Below are positions 36,722 to 45,584 of a stretch of 64,000 nucleotides of DNA, piece after piece (position 1 is the first letter of the stretch; each line of letters begins with the position of its first letter). The stretch comes from Latescibacteria bacterium UBA6620 (GTDB lineage: Bacteria; Latescibacterota; UBA2968), in contig DJHM01000034.1 in assembly GCA_002433075.1 (NCBI GenBank), positions 70,996 to 134,995 of the forward strand, in the 5' to 3' direction. The translations under genes and the position numbers were made by a program. The notes beneath the pieces were generated by a model. The model was not told the DNA's origin. It did no database searches and was given only the letters and a program-made list of their open reading frames with translations.

Positions 36722-36793
36722 ACGACCAGCGGCATCGCCCGGGACCCATTCCGCCGACCGACAAGGAGCAAGCGCTTCGCGGAAGGTGGGTCG

Positions 36794-37648
36794 GTGAGTA
36801 AACTCAACCCCTTCCGATTCGACACGGTCCCCGATGGTGCCGTAGAAGATTTCCTTCGGGACGGCTACATCGCCGTACACGATGCCATGACGGATGAAGC
36901 GCGCGAAGGTCTGATCGATGAGATAGTGACCTCGAGACCCGTCGCCGACTTCCTTTCGTCCCCACCGGAAGATCGCGAAAGGCCCACCTCCCGGGCGACG
37001 TCAGGAGCAAATAAAACCAGCACCTATTTCGTCCGTCCCTGGAACGACCGTGGTCCGTGGGGCCATGCGCTCGTCGATGCCCCGCTCGTCAAGGCGCTCC
37101 TCGCGGCAACCATCGAGCCGGGTTATCACTTCTGTCATTCCGCGCTCAACCTCGCGCCGCGTGGTTCAGACCGTGTCCGTTTCCATCAGGATCACCACCA
37201 CTGGAAACACGAGAATCCGGTTAATCTCGCCGAGCGTCACCGCTATTACATCCAAATCCTCTATTATCCGAACGGATTCAAACGAGGCGACCGAAGTCTC
37301 AGCGTCATCCCTGGCAGCCACCGAGTCGCTCCAACCGAAGAAGCGACGCCCGAGGCCATGCTGTCAGGCGCATTCAATCAAGAGGCGGGTCGATCGTTGG
37401 AGTGTCTCCACCTGGAGCTTCCACCGGGCAGTTTCGTCTATCTCAACGCCCGGATGTTTCACGGTGTCGAGCCTAAACCACTCGACTCACCCCAGGCGTA
37501 TCGTATCTTTACGATCGATATTTTCAAGGAATCGGGACCTCCACATCGCTACACGCAGGAGATCCCTTCTGACTGGATGGACCGAGCGGATGAACATCGT
37601 AGTCAGATGTTCGATCGCGAAACCTACACCGAAGAAAGCTGGAAATAG
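36794..37648 (+). CDS. Phytanoyl-CoA dioxygenase (PhyH) family protein
   Basis: 284 aa. The iron HxD is HQD in RVRFHQDHHHWKHEN, the distal His lies in NARMFHGVEPK, and AYRIFTIDIF supplies the 2-oxoglutarate Arg. The opening FLRDGYIAVHDAM is typical. The start is GTG 36794 behind GGAAGGTGGG. It begins a compact unit: MocA starts 14 bases after its stop, then SGNH hydrolase (4-base overlap) and a large membrane protein (2 bases). Product and substrate are not readable, but the unit implies one pathway. Confidence 0.88.
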   Translation: MSKLNPFRFDTVPDGAVEDFLRDGYIAVHDAMTDEAREGLIDEIVTSRPVADFLSSPPEDRERPTSRATSGANKTSTYFVRPWNDRGPWGHALVDAPLVKALLAATIEPGYHFCHSALNLAPRGSDRVRFHQDHHHWKHENPVNLAERHRYYIQILYYPNGFKRGDRSLSVIPGSHRVAPTEEATPEAMLSGAFNQEAGRSLECLHLELPPGSFVYLNARMFHGVEPKPLDSPQAYRIFTIDIFKESGPPHRYTQEIPSDWMDRADEHRSQMFDRETYTEESWK

Positions 37649-37662
37649 ACGGAGGAGAGACC

Positions 37663-38607
37663 ATGTCGAAGGTAAGGGTCGCCCTGATCGGGTGTGGTGG
37701 CAGAGGAAAGGGACACTTTCGAATCCTCGAAAGCTTCGAGGATGTTGAACTCGCGGCACTTTGCGATCCGGTGGACGAGAGCCGCGAGGCAGCAGCGCAG
37801 GAGTTCGGTATCGAGACGCAGTATACGTCCGTCGATGATCTCCTCGACGCCGGAATCGACGCGGTCGTCGTCGCCACGCCCGCCTACCTGAACGGCAAGG
37901 TCGCGCTCCCCTGCATCGAGCGCGGCGTCCACACGCTTATCGAGAAACCTCCCGGCTTGACAGTCGACGAAACGCGTGGCCTGAAGGACGCTGCGGACAA
38001 GTCCGGGGCCAAGGTCATCATCGGTTGGAACCGACGCTTCCACCCCGTCATCGTCCAGGCACGGGAACAGGTTCTCGAACGAGGGCCGATCACTCAGCTT
38101 GTCGGCGAATTCCACAAATCCATCACCCGAATCGCTGACTCGGGCATCTTTCCACGCGAGTTCCTCGACCAGATGCTCCTCGAAACACCGATCCATTCGA
38201 TCGACACCTTGCGCTTCCTGGCTGGCGCCGACGTCGAAGAGGCACACGGGGTCTCGCGCCGATCCATGTCCGCCTACCGCGACGTCCACGCCGCCCTTGT
38301 CCTCTTTGAGAACGGCGTCATCGCCCAATGCATCCACAACTACACCACAGATGCGAGACTGGAACGCTACGAGATCCATGGACACGACATTTCCGCCTAC
38401 ATGGAGGGCGTTCACAGCGGAGAAGTCTTCGTTCACGGTGAGTCCCATCCGATCGAGAAAGGACCGACGAACGGCACCGAAGAGCAAAATCGCTTCTGGA
38501 TCGATTGCATCAAGAACGATCGACCGGTCGGGCTGCCTGCGGCGAATCTCGACGAAGCCATCAAGACGATGGAACTCGCCACCTCCATACTTGGGAACAC
38601 CAAGTGA
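37663..38607 (+). CDS. Gfo/Idh/MocA family oxidoreductase
   Basis: 314 aa. Rossmann motif ALIGCGGRGKGH, EKP intact (TLIEKPPGLTV), catalytic His candidate in LLETPIHSIDTLR. Slightly short C-terminal domain. ATG 37663 has GGAGGAGAG upstream. The stop overlaps the GTG start of the SGNH gene, showing translational coupling. In this unit it would oxidise or reduce the product made by the PhyH enzyme. Confidence 0.87.
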   Translation: MSKVRVALIGCGGRGKGHFRILESFEDVELAALCDPVDESREAAAQEFGIETQYTSVDDLLDAGIDAVVVATPAYLNGKVALPCIERGVHTLIEKPPGLTVDETRGLKDAADKSGAKVIIGWNRRFHPVIVQAREQVLERGPITQLVGEFHKSITRIADSGIFPREFLDQMLLETPIHSIDTLRFLAGADVEEAHGVSRRSMSAYRDVHAALVLFENGVIAQCIHNYTTDARLERYEIHGHDISAYMEGVHSGEVFVHGESHPIEKGPTNGTEEQNRFWIDCIKNDRPVGLPAANLDEAIKTMELATSILGNTK

Positions 38608-39230
38608 GTGACGGTCTCCGACAGGAGTTTGTCCAGCCCGAAATCGATCCCTCCCTGCCGTCGGTCCTCTTGATCGGAGACAGCATCTCCATAGGCTACA
38701 CGCTGCCCACGCGTGAACGGATGGAGGGAAGGGCGAACGTGCTTCGTCCTCCGATCAACTGCGGCCCGACCACACGCGGCCTCGAACACCTCGACGAATG
38801 GGTTTCCAGCAACCCCTGGGCCGTCGTCCACTACAACTTCGGCCTCCACGACCTCAAACAGATCGACGCTGACGGTCAAATGGTTCCGCCAGATCAGGGT
38901 ACGTACCAGGTGCCGATCGAGAGCTACGAGCAGAACCTCTCTGTGATTTCCGATCGTCTACTGGAAACAGGTGCGGCGCTTATCTGGGCGTCCACCACGC
39001 CCGTGCCCGAAGGCGCAACTGGGCGTGTCGGGGGGGACGCCGCACACTACAATGAGGTCGCTCTACGCGTCGTGGAGACCCGGGGTGTTCGCATCAACGA
39101 TCTCTACACCTTCGCCCTCGATCGGCTCGAGGACATTCAGCAGCCCGCCAACGTTCATTTTACAGACGCCGGGTCCGCAGCCCTCGCCGACCGCGTCGCA
39201 GACACCCTCAAAGACTCGCTTCCCGCCTGA
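38604..39230 (+). CDS. SGNH/GDSL-type hydrolase
   Basis: 208 aa, no signal peptide. Block I is VLLIGDSISIGYT with nucleophile Ser27, a Gly block is seen in RPPINCGPTTRG, block III is HYNFGLHDLK (NxGxxD-like), and the catalytic pair is in NVHFTDAG near residue 186. It would cleave an ester (acetyl or other acyl group), perhaps from a sugar. The GTG start overlaps the MocA stop; only two bases separate it from the membrane protein gene. Confidence 0.85.
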   Translation: MSDGLRQEFVQPEIDPSLPSVLLIGDSISIGYTLPTRERMEGRANVLRPPINCGPTTRGLEHLDEWVSSNPWAVVHYNFGLHDLKQIDADGQMVPPDQGTYQVPIESYEQNLSVISDRLLETGAALIWASTTPVPEGATGRVGGDAAHYNEVALRVVETRGVRINDLYTFALDRLEDIQQPANVHFTDAGSAALADRVADTLKDSLPA

Positions 39231-39232
39231 TC

Positions 39233-41185
39233 GTGGGCGCCCTACCCGATCCTCAAACCAAAGCTGTGCCTAAACCTCACCCGGTCACCGTCCGGGCCAT
39301 GCTCCTCGGCACGGTGTGCGTCACCTTCATGGCGTGGGGCGGCCATTACACGCGACACATCGGCCACGTCACAAAAATGGCCCAAGACCATCTCCCCTGG
39401 GGCGTTGTGGTCCCCTTCATCGTCATCACCGTCCTTCTCAACAAGATCATTCAGAAGATCCGCCCGTCGGCCATGCTGTCCCGTGCGGAGCTTCTCGTCA
39501 TCTTCGGGATGGCCAGCATCGGGTCTGCGCTCCCCAGTTACTTCATGGCCCACATGCTGGCGAATATCGCCGCGCCCTATTACTTCCCAACCCCCGAGAA
39601 CTCCTGGGCGGCCGAGCTTCACCCCAACCTGGTCGACTGGGCTGTCGTGACAGATCGAGTCGCCGCCAAATGGTTTTACGAAGGGCTTCCGGCGGGCGCA
39701 TCCATTCCCTGGAGTGCGTGGTCGACACCCCTTTTCTGGCGCCTGTCGCTGGTCGGCGCGATCGGTTGTTTCTGTTACTCAGCCGTCGCCATGCTCAGAA
39801 AGCAGTGGGTTGAGCACGAACGTCTCACCTTTCCGCTGATGACCCTGCCTCTGGCCATGTCGACCCGAGAGCCTCAAGGGTTTTTCCCCGTCGGAATCCT
39901 GAACCTGCCGATCTTCTGGCTCGGATTCGCCTTTGCCATTTTCCCGATTCTCTGGAACATGATCGGATACTTCGTACCCGTCTTCCCGACCATTCCCAGA
40001 CAGTTCGGCCACCTGTCGTTGGGTCGCGAGTTTCCACCCATTCAGACGAGATTCTATCCGCTGATTATCGGGGTCTCCTACTTCATCGAGCTCGAAATCT
40101 CCTTCAGCATCATCATCTATTTCCTCCTCCTGACCCTCGAGACGGGCATCCTGACCCGACTTGGTTTCGAACTGGGGCCGCCCCGCGGAGACACTTCCCA
40201 GTTCGAGAACTGGCAGGGACTCGGCGCACTATGCGTGCTGATTCCCTGGGGTCTCTGGATGGCCAGAGGTCATTTGTACGAAGTTTATCGAAAAGCCATT
40301 CACCGGGATCCTTCCATCGACGACTCCGGCGAACTGCTATCCTACCGAACCGCGCTCTATACGTGGATTCTCAGCGGTCTCTTCATTCTCGCCTGGTGCG
40401 TCGCGTCCGGTATGACCCTCTACTTTGCGACGGTTTTCCTCTTTTTTGTGCTCATTGTCTGGCTCGGGATCTCGAGGATCTCGATCGAGACCGGCCTGAT
40501 CAGCAGCCGGACGATCCACGCCCAGTTCGCGACTGTCCACGTCGTAGATCTGGCCAACGCGACACCCTCCAGCCTCGTCGCACTCGCCATGACGCGAACG
40601 TGGCACCGAGACCTCAAAACCGCCCTGATGGCGCCGATGGCAAACTCGGTCCGTCTGTTCGACGAGGTGCGAAGCGACCGCACTCGACTGACGATCGCCG
40701 TCGCCATTGCCGTCGCCGTCGTGGCGGGTGGAAGCGCCTACTATGCCATCTCCGCCGGCTATAGTACAGGCGCGTACAACTACGGCGGCATCTATGCCGG
40801 CTCGGTTCAGGGCACGTTCGATCGGGCGGTGGGTTACATCAAGGACCCCTTCGGTTTGGACCGGGAGCTGGCCCTCTGGTCGCTCCTCGGCGTGGCGACG
40901 GCCGTCGCCAACATGGCCATCCGCTACGCCCATCCATCGTTTCCGCTTCACCCCATCGGTTTCGTTTCAGCCACGACCTACCCTGCAAATCAGTCGATCT
41001 TCTCCCTGTTTATCGCCTGGTTCGCCAAACAGGCCATCCTGCGATTCGGCGGGATCGGCCTCTATCGGCGAGCAGCCCCTTTCTTCATGGGGCTCATGCT
41101 CGGCTATTTCACAGGTGTTGGAATTTCCTTCATCGTGGATTGCATCTGGTTTCCTGGCGAAGGGCACCACCTCTCCCTCTATTGA
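39233..41185 (+). CDS. Large polytopic membrane protein (DUF6784/DUF6785-like), second copy
   Basis: 650 aa with a dozen or more helices (AMLLGTVCVTFMAWGGHY, LVGAIGCFCYSAVAMLRK, ALYTWILSGLFILAWCV, FFVLIVWLGISRISIETGL). The C-terminus (FPLHPIGFVSATTYPANQSI, GLMLGYFTGVGISFIVD, GEGHHLSLY) mirrors the copy at 12797-14734. Both are embedded in sugar-metabolic units, which supports a transporter role, though none is proven. GTG 39233 begins two bases after the SGNH stop. Confidence 0.75.
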   Translation: MGALPDPQTKAVPKPHPVTVRAMLLGTVCVTFMAWGGHYTRHIGHVTKMAQDHLPWGVVVPFIVITVLLNKIIQKIRPSAMLSRAELLVIFGMASIGSALPSYFMAHMLANIAAPYYFPTPENSWAAELHPNLVDWAVVTDRVAAKWFYEGLPAGASIPWSAWSTPLFWRLSLVGAIGCFCYSAVAMLRKQWVEHERLTFPLMTLPLAMSTREPQGFFPVGILNLPIFWLGFAFAIFPILWNMIGYFVPVFPTIPRQFGHLSLGREFPPIQTRFYPLIIGVSYFIELEISFSIIIYFLLLTLETGILTRLGFELGPPRGDTSQFENWQGLGALCVLIPWGLWMARGHLYEVYRKAIHRDPSIDDSGELLSYRTALYTWILSGLFILAWCVASGMTLYFATVFLFFVLIVWLGISRISIETGLISSRTIHAQFATVHVVDLANATPSSLVALAMTRTWHRDLKTALMAPMANSVRLFDEVRSDRTRLTIAVAIAVAVVAGGSAYYAISAGYSTGAYNYGGIYAGSVQGTFDRAVGYIKDPFGLDRELALWSLLGVATAVANMAIRYAHPSFPLHPIGFVSATTYPANQSIFSLFIAWFAKQAILRFGGIGLYRRAAPFFMGLMLGYFTGVGISFIVDCIWFPGEGHHLSLY

Positions 41186-41314
41186 CTTTTCGCTCCCCTA
41201 CCTTTCCGCACGCCAACGTTCACTCACCCCAGACATCCATCTGCATTGACTTTCGCGAGGCTCAGGGGTACCTATAGCCGCCCCAACCAGCCACGAACAT
41301 ACCGGGAGGTTCCC

Positions 41315-41908
41315 ATGAGCAAGGTGCTCATCATCATCGGCGAGGCGTCTGAGACCGTAGACACCCTCTATCCCGTACTTCGCGTTCAGGAAGACGGTTT
41401 TGAGCCCGTCGTCGCCGGTCCCGAGGCCCGTCTCTACAACATGGTTCTTCACGAGATCAAGGAAGGCTGGGACATTACCCGTGAGTACGAGGGGTATACG
41501 CTGAAGGCCGACATCGCCTTCCGTGACATCGATCCCTCCGAGTATGCGGGCATCTTCTTTTCCGGGGGTCGGGCGCCCGAGTACATCCGGGATGACCCTG
41601 ATCTCATCCGTATTACACGCTATTTCTTCGAGCACAACAAACCCGTCGCCAGCGTCTGTCACGGCGTCGAGATCCCGGCTCGAGCCGGATGTGTCGAGGG
41701 ACGCCGAATGACGTGCGTGCGCAAGTGTCGCTTCGACCTCGAAGTCTGCGGGGGCATCTTCGTGGACGAGCGCTTTGTCATCGACGGAAATCTGATCAGC
41801 GCCACAGCGTGGAAAGATCACGGCCTCTACATGAAGCAATGGATGGCCCTGGTCATCGACGAGCAGGCCAGAATGGACTCCGCAGGAGAATCCGCGGCCG
41901 CAGACTAA
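41315..41908 (+). CDS. DJ-1/PfpI family protein
   Basis: 197 aa. The nucleophile elbow is VASVCHGVEIPA (Cys115, His116), with FFSGGRAPEY upstream as the expected Glu/Gly strand region. Family members act as glyoxalase III, amidohydrolases or stress chaperones. ATG 41315 is preceded by GGGAGGT; in-frame codons upstream are not conserved. It is the first gene of a run extending to about 51 kb and is followed by a cupin after 38 bases. Confidence 0.87.
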   Translation: MSKVLIIIGEASETVDTLYPVLRVQEDGFEPVVAGPEARLYNMVLHEIKEGWDITREYEGYTLKADIAFRDIDPSEYAGIFFSGGRAPEYIRDDPDLIRITRYFFEHNKPVASVCHGVEIPARAGCVEGRRMTCVRKCRFDLEVCGGIFVDERFVIDGNLISATAWKDHGLYMKQWMALVIDEQARMDSAGESAAAD

Positions 41909-41946
41909 AGCCGCCCCAGCGTGCTTCCGTAGTCCAGAGGGTCTCA

Positions 41947-42408
41947 ATGATTATATCCGACATCGTGCACATCGAAGGTCGACGTTTTCCAGCCCGACGT
42001 CTGACCCAGCCTCTTTCCGGAGGCGGAACACCCATTCCTACGGAGACCTTCTCGGTCGGTTACGTCACCATTGAGCCGAACGGAGGGCAGGTGCCTTGGC
42101 ACAACCAGGAGATGGAAGAGATCTACGTCGTCATCGAAGGATCGGGCGAGATGTGTCTTGGCGAGGAGCGGCAGACGGTGAAGGCCGGGCAGGCCATTTT
42201 CATCCCGCCTGGCACGTATCACCAGCTCAGCAACTTGAGCGAGGAACGCCTCGTGATGATGTATGTCTGTGGTGCGGGACCGGTCGCGCATCCACAGCAG
42301 GAGATGGAAGGGACGCTGCCCAAGGCGGGGGTCGATGTCCCGGAGTTGCCAGTCGGTGCGCATCCACAGCATACAGAACCGCCTGAGGCAGAAGGCCAAA
42401 GGCAGTAG
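41947..42408 (+). CDS. Cupin-domain protein
   Basis: 153 aa, a single conserved beta-barrel. Cupin motif 1 is VPWHNQEMEEIYVVIEGSG (His, Gln/Glu ligands) and motif 2 PPGTYHQLSN supplies another His. It would bind a metal and act as an isomerase, dioxygenase or sensor for a sugar or organic acid. The C-terminal 30 residues are proline/glutamine-rich and probably disordered. ATG 41947 is the start that matches the domain; it lies 38 bases after the DJ-1 gene. Confidence 0.85.
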   Translation: MIISDIVHIEGRRFPARRLTQPLSGGGTPIPTETFSVGYVTIEPNGGQVPWHNQEMEEIYVVIEGSGEMCLGEERQTVKAGQAIFIPPGTYHQLSNLSEERLVMMYVCGAGPVAHPQQEMEGTLPKAGVDVPELPVGAHPQHTEPPEAEGQRQ

Positions 42409-42474
42409 GCAGAAGATCAGGCGCTCACCGCTGTTTCCGCCTGTTTCGTGGTCAAGATTTGGTGGAGGAAGTAG

Positions 42475-43383
42475 ATGGCCAGAGTAGGGGTTATCGGTGT
42501 AGGGGACATGGGATCGGGTCTGGCACGCAATCTCCTCGCTGCGGGTCACGAAGTGACCCTCTTCGACGTCAACCCCGAGCAGCTGCTCCCCTTCGAGAAA
42601 GAGGGAGCGAGAGCGGCGAAGACTCCCCGGGAACTGGGCGAGCATTGCGATTTTGTGTTCGTCATGGTGATGAACGGTGCGCAGATCATCGAGGTCATCT
42701 CGGGCGACAAAGGGCTGATCGCAGGTCTGGATCCAGGATCCGTCTTCATCTGCACGGCGACCATCGAGCGATCCGAGCTCGAAGACGCAGCCAGGATCCT
42801 TCAAGATGCTGAAATCGAAGTCGTCGACGCTCCGGTGAGTGGTGGCGCGCCCGGTGCCGCAGCGGGAACATTGACAATGATGGTCGCGGCCGATTCCGGG
42901 GTCTTCGCAAAGACACGACCGATTCTCGATGCGGTGGGAGGGAACATTTTCCACGTGGGCGAAGAGGTTGGACTTGGACAGACGGTCAAAGCGTCACTTG
43001 CTGTCCTTGTCGGGGTCACCTACGCCGGAATTTTCGAGACACTCGCTCTCGGAGTGAAAGCGGGCGTCTCTCCCGAGACGTTGTATCGTGTCATCAGCAC
43101 CAGCGTTGTCGGCAGTTTTCTGTTCAAAGACACGACCAAAAACATCATGGAACGCAACTTCACCGGTCAGAGCCGCATCGGCACCATGCACAAAGACCTC
43201 GGGATCGCTCGAAATCTTGCCCGTGAGTACGGCGTCCCTCTCGTATCGGGGAATTCGGCAGCCGAGTTGTTTCAAGCCGGCATCAGTCTCAGACCCGAAG
43301 AAGCCAACTGGGCCATCATCAAGATCTTCGAAGACATGCTCGGGATCGAAATCGAGGGCGCCGTACCGGAGGACACCGAGTGA
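42475..43383 (+). CDS. 3-hydroxyisobutyrate dehydrogenase-family enzyme
   Basis: 302 aa beta-hydroxyacid dehydrogenase. NAD(P) motif GVIGVGDMGSGLARN, substrate loop DAPVSGGAPGAAAGTL and catalytic Lys172 in GQTVKASL are present. Related enzymes act on tartronate semialdehyde, 3-hydroxyisobutyrate, succinic semialdehyde or sugar acids. The stop overlaps the next gene as GTGA, so it is coupled to a sugar isomerase. The pair resembles hydroxypyruvate isomerase plus tartronate semialdehyde reductase of glyoxylate pathways, but the substrates are not proven. Confidence 0.9.
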   Translation: MARVGVIGVGDMGSGLARNLLAAGHEVTLFDVNPEQLLPFEKEGARAAKTPRELGEHCDFVFVMVMNGAQIIEVISGDKGLIAGLDPGSVFICTATIERSELEDAARILQDAEIEVVDAPVSGGAPGAAAGTLTMMVAADSGVFAKTRPILDAVGGNIFHVGEEVGLGQTVKASLAVLVGVTYAGIFETLALGVKAGVSPETLYRVISTSVVGSFLFKDTTKNIMERNFTGQSRIGTMHKDLGIARNLAREYGVPLVSGNSAAELFQAGISLRPEEANWAIIKIFEDMLGIEIEGAVPEDTE

Positions 43384-44240
43384 AGCTCGGGGTGATCACG
43401 GACGGAATCAGTCGCGACCTCGACCACGCCCTGGGCGTGCTGACCGAGGCTGGTCTGACACAGGCGGAGTTTCAGTACATCTGGGACAGTGAGGTCGGCG
43501 ACCACGCGGATGAGGAAATCGATCGAATTCGAACGCTGGTCAACCAGCATCAGGTCTCTGTTTCGTGTATCTCCCGACATAACTTCGCCGGCCTGCCGGT
43601 CATGGAGACCGAACCCGACAGCCCGATTTTTCTGGAGCACGTCGACTGCTTGAGACGATGCATCAAGATGGCGAAGGTGCTCGACTGTCCACTCGTCCGC
43701 ATCATGAGCTGTGGAAAAGAAATGATCATCTTCGGATCGAACGGCGCCCAGGACTGGATCGTCAGTGGCGGTGCGTGGGACCAGCTGCTCCGACTGATGG
43801 AAGTCCCCGTCGCCATCGCCGAAGAGGAGGACGTCACCCTAGTCGTCGAGACCGGGAACAACTCGATGATCACTTCAGGCTGGCTCGGAGGAAAGCTCTG
43901 TCGGGAACTCGGGTCAGATCGTCTGAAGATTCTTTGGGACGTGCCCAACACGATGTACTGCACGGATGTCCCCTACCCGGATGCCTACGAGCACCTCAGG
44001 GGGCACATCGGCCACATCCACGTCAAGGACGCAGTTGCCCAGATCTCACGGGCCACAGTCGATTTCCGACCCCTCGGCAAAGGCGACGTCGCCGCCTATC
44101 TTCCCGACATCGCCAGTGCCCTCAGACGCGACGGATACGAGGGAAGCATCTCCTACGAAAGCGTATACCGCCCTGAGGAAGGCACATTCGAAGATGGTTT
44201 CCGTGAAAGCGTTGGTGTCTTTCGAGACCTCTTCGGATAA
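43380..44240 (+). CDS. Sugar phosphate isomerase/epimerase
   Basis: 286 aa TIM barrel. Metal-ligand strands include LVVETGNNSM (Glu), ILWDVPNTMY (Asp), HIGHIHVKDAV (His and Asp) and GSISYESVY (Glu). This pattern fits the AP-endonuclease-2 superfamily of keto-sugar isomerases, epimerases and inosose dehydratases. GTG start overlaps the dehydrogenase stop by four bases. It is followed by a MocA oxidoreductase, as in inositol or rare-sugar catabolic clusters. Confidence 0.87.
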   Translation: MKLGVITDGISRDLDHALGVLTEAGLTQAEFQYIWDSEVGDHADEEIDRIRTLVNQHQVSVSCISRHNFAGLPVMETEPDSPIFLEHVDCLRRCIKMAKVLDCPLVRIMSCGKEMIIFGSNGAQDWIVSGGAWDQLLRLMEVPVAIAEEEDVTLVVETGNNSMITSGWLGGKLCRELGSDRLKILWDVPNTMYCTDVPYPDAYEHLRGHIGHIHVKDAVAQISRATVDFRPLGKGDVAAYLPDIASALRRDGYEGSISYESVYRPEEGTFEDGFRESVGVFRDLFG

Positions 44241-44336
44241 CGGGTGCGCATCGCCTCTTAAACCTTCAGCACGACACCGCTACCATCCCCATCCCATCGA
44301 CGGTTATCGCCACCCACGGTCGACCAAGGAGACCTT

Positions 44337-45389
44337 ATGAGTACGCTTCGTGTCGGTATCATTGGACTCGGTGGAATCGCCCGAAAGCACTGTGGCGCCA
44401 TCTCAACGCTCGACGACGTCGAAGTTGTCGCTGTAGCCGACATGATCGAGGAGAATCGCCAGAAATACGTCGGCGAGTACGACATTCCGAAGAGCTATCC
44501 TCACCACACCGACCTCCTCAAAGACGACAACATCGAGGCGGTCGGCGTCGTCCTCGGTCATCAGCTCCATCACCAGCTCGTCATTGACTCGTGCAACGCC
44601 GGCAAGCACGTTCTTGTCGAGAAGCCGATGGCCCTCAACCTTCAGCAGTGCGATGAAATGATCGAGGCAGCGGATCGGAACGGCGTTAAGCTGATGGTCG
44701 GATTGTCATTTCACTACTACGGCACGAGTCTGAAGGCCAAGGAGATTCTGGATTCTGGCGAGCTCGGCCCCGTGATCACGGCAGTCAGCTACATGACCAA
44801 GAACTGGAACTACGCCAGCCGGCGTCCTCAGTATCGAAGCCGATACCACGGCGGCGGCATGTGGCTGACAAACGGTGTCCACGTCGTCGACCGCTTGAAT
44901 TGGATCATGGGATCTCAGGCGGCCTCCGTCTCGGCATCGATCGGGACGCGCGCCCACTATCAGGCTGGCGATGACTCCGCGAGTGCTTTTATCCGTTACA
45001 AGAATGGCCTGGGTGGCCACGCGATCGCTGTGGGATACGCGAACGGCGGTCCCTGTCACGAGTGCCACGTCATCTGCGCGAACGGCACACTGCGGTTCTG
45101 CCAACACTATGAAAAATTCGTCAAAGTCGGTCGCGGTGAGGACTGGGAAGACGTGCCTTTCGACGATCAGGATGAGGATATGCATCACGAGTGGGGATCT
45201 TTCGCCCACGCGATTCGCGAAGACATCGATCCCCCCACGGACGGTCACTGGGGACGTCACGTCATGGAGATTCTCTACGCCGCCGAGCAGTCCGCCATCA
45301 CGAGTCGAGAAGTCGTGCTCGACAACGGCCTCGGCTGGAACAATCAAAGCTCCGGCCTCCGGATCAATCAGGAACACGGATGGCTTTAG
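44337..45389 (+). CDS. Gfo/Idh/MocA family oxidoreductase
   Basis: 350 aa. GIIGLGGIARKH, complete EKP (VLVEKPMALNL) and a His in LTNGVHVVDRLNW mark a catalytically competent enzyme. Middle part has NYASRRPQYRSRYHGGG, a loop common in sugar dehydrogenases of this family. ATG 44337 is preceded by AAGGAGA. It sits between a sugar isomerase and a second MocA gene, with a repeat element after it. Confidence 0.88.
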   Translation: MSTLRVGIIGLGGIARKHCGAISTLDDVEVVAVADMIEENRQKYVGEYDIPKSYPHHTDLLKDDNIEAVGVVLGHQLHHQLVIDSCNAGKHVLVEKPMALNLQQCDEMIEAADRNGVKLMVGLSFHYYGTSLKAKEILDSGELGPVITAVSYMTKNWNYASRRPQYRSRYHGGGMWLTNGVHVVDRLNWIMGSQAASVSASIGTRAHYQAGDDSASAFIRYKNGLGGHAIAVGYANGGPCHECHVICANGTLRFCQHYEKFVKVGRGEDWEDVPFDDQDEDMHHEWGSFAHAIREDIDPPTDGHWGRHVMEILYAAEQSAITSREVVLDNGLGWNNQSSGLRINQEHGWL

Positions 45390-45443
45390 AGACCATTGGG
45401 AAATTACCGTAATAGGAAATTACCGATTCCTGATAAATCGTTT

Positions 45444-45535
45444 GTCATCCCGGCAGTGTTCTGAGCCGGGATCCATTTTGATCTTCACGAAAAACCCAGA
45501 ATGGACCCCGGCCAAGAAGCATACCGGGGTGACAG
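45444..45535. repeat. TGTCATCCCGG inverted-repeat (MITE-like) element
   Basis: The left arm (TGTCATCCCGGCAGTGTTCT, then GAGCCGGGATCCATTTTG) and the reverse complement of the right arm (TGTCACCCCGGTATGCTTCT, then TGGCCGGGGTCCATTCTG) align over about 38 bases. The whole 92-bp unit is thus an imperfect palindrome ending in TGTCA/TGACA. A related arm lies at 8620-8690. No transposase is present. Confidence 0.7.
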
Positions 45536-45584
45536 TTACCCTCGGTGGCTGATTGTTTCAGCTCCACTCCCTTTAGAGGAATCT

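Noticed and set aside
36719..36802. 27-codon frame overlapping the CoA-transferase stop
   Set aside because: It has no conserved features and ends inside the next gene's start region; probably chance.
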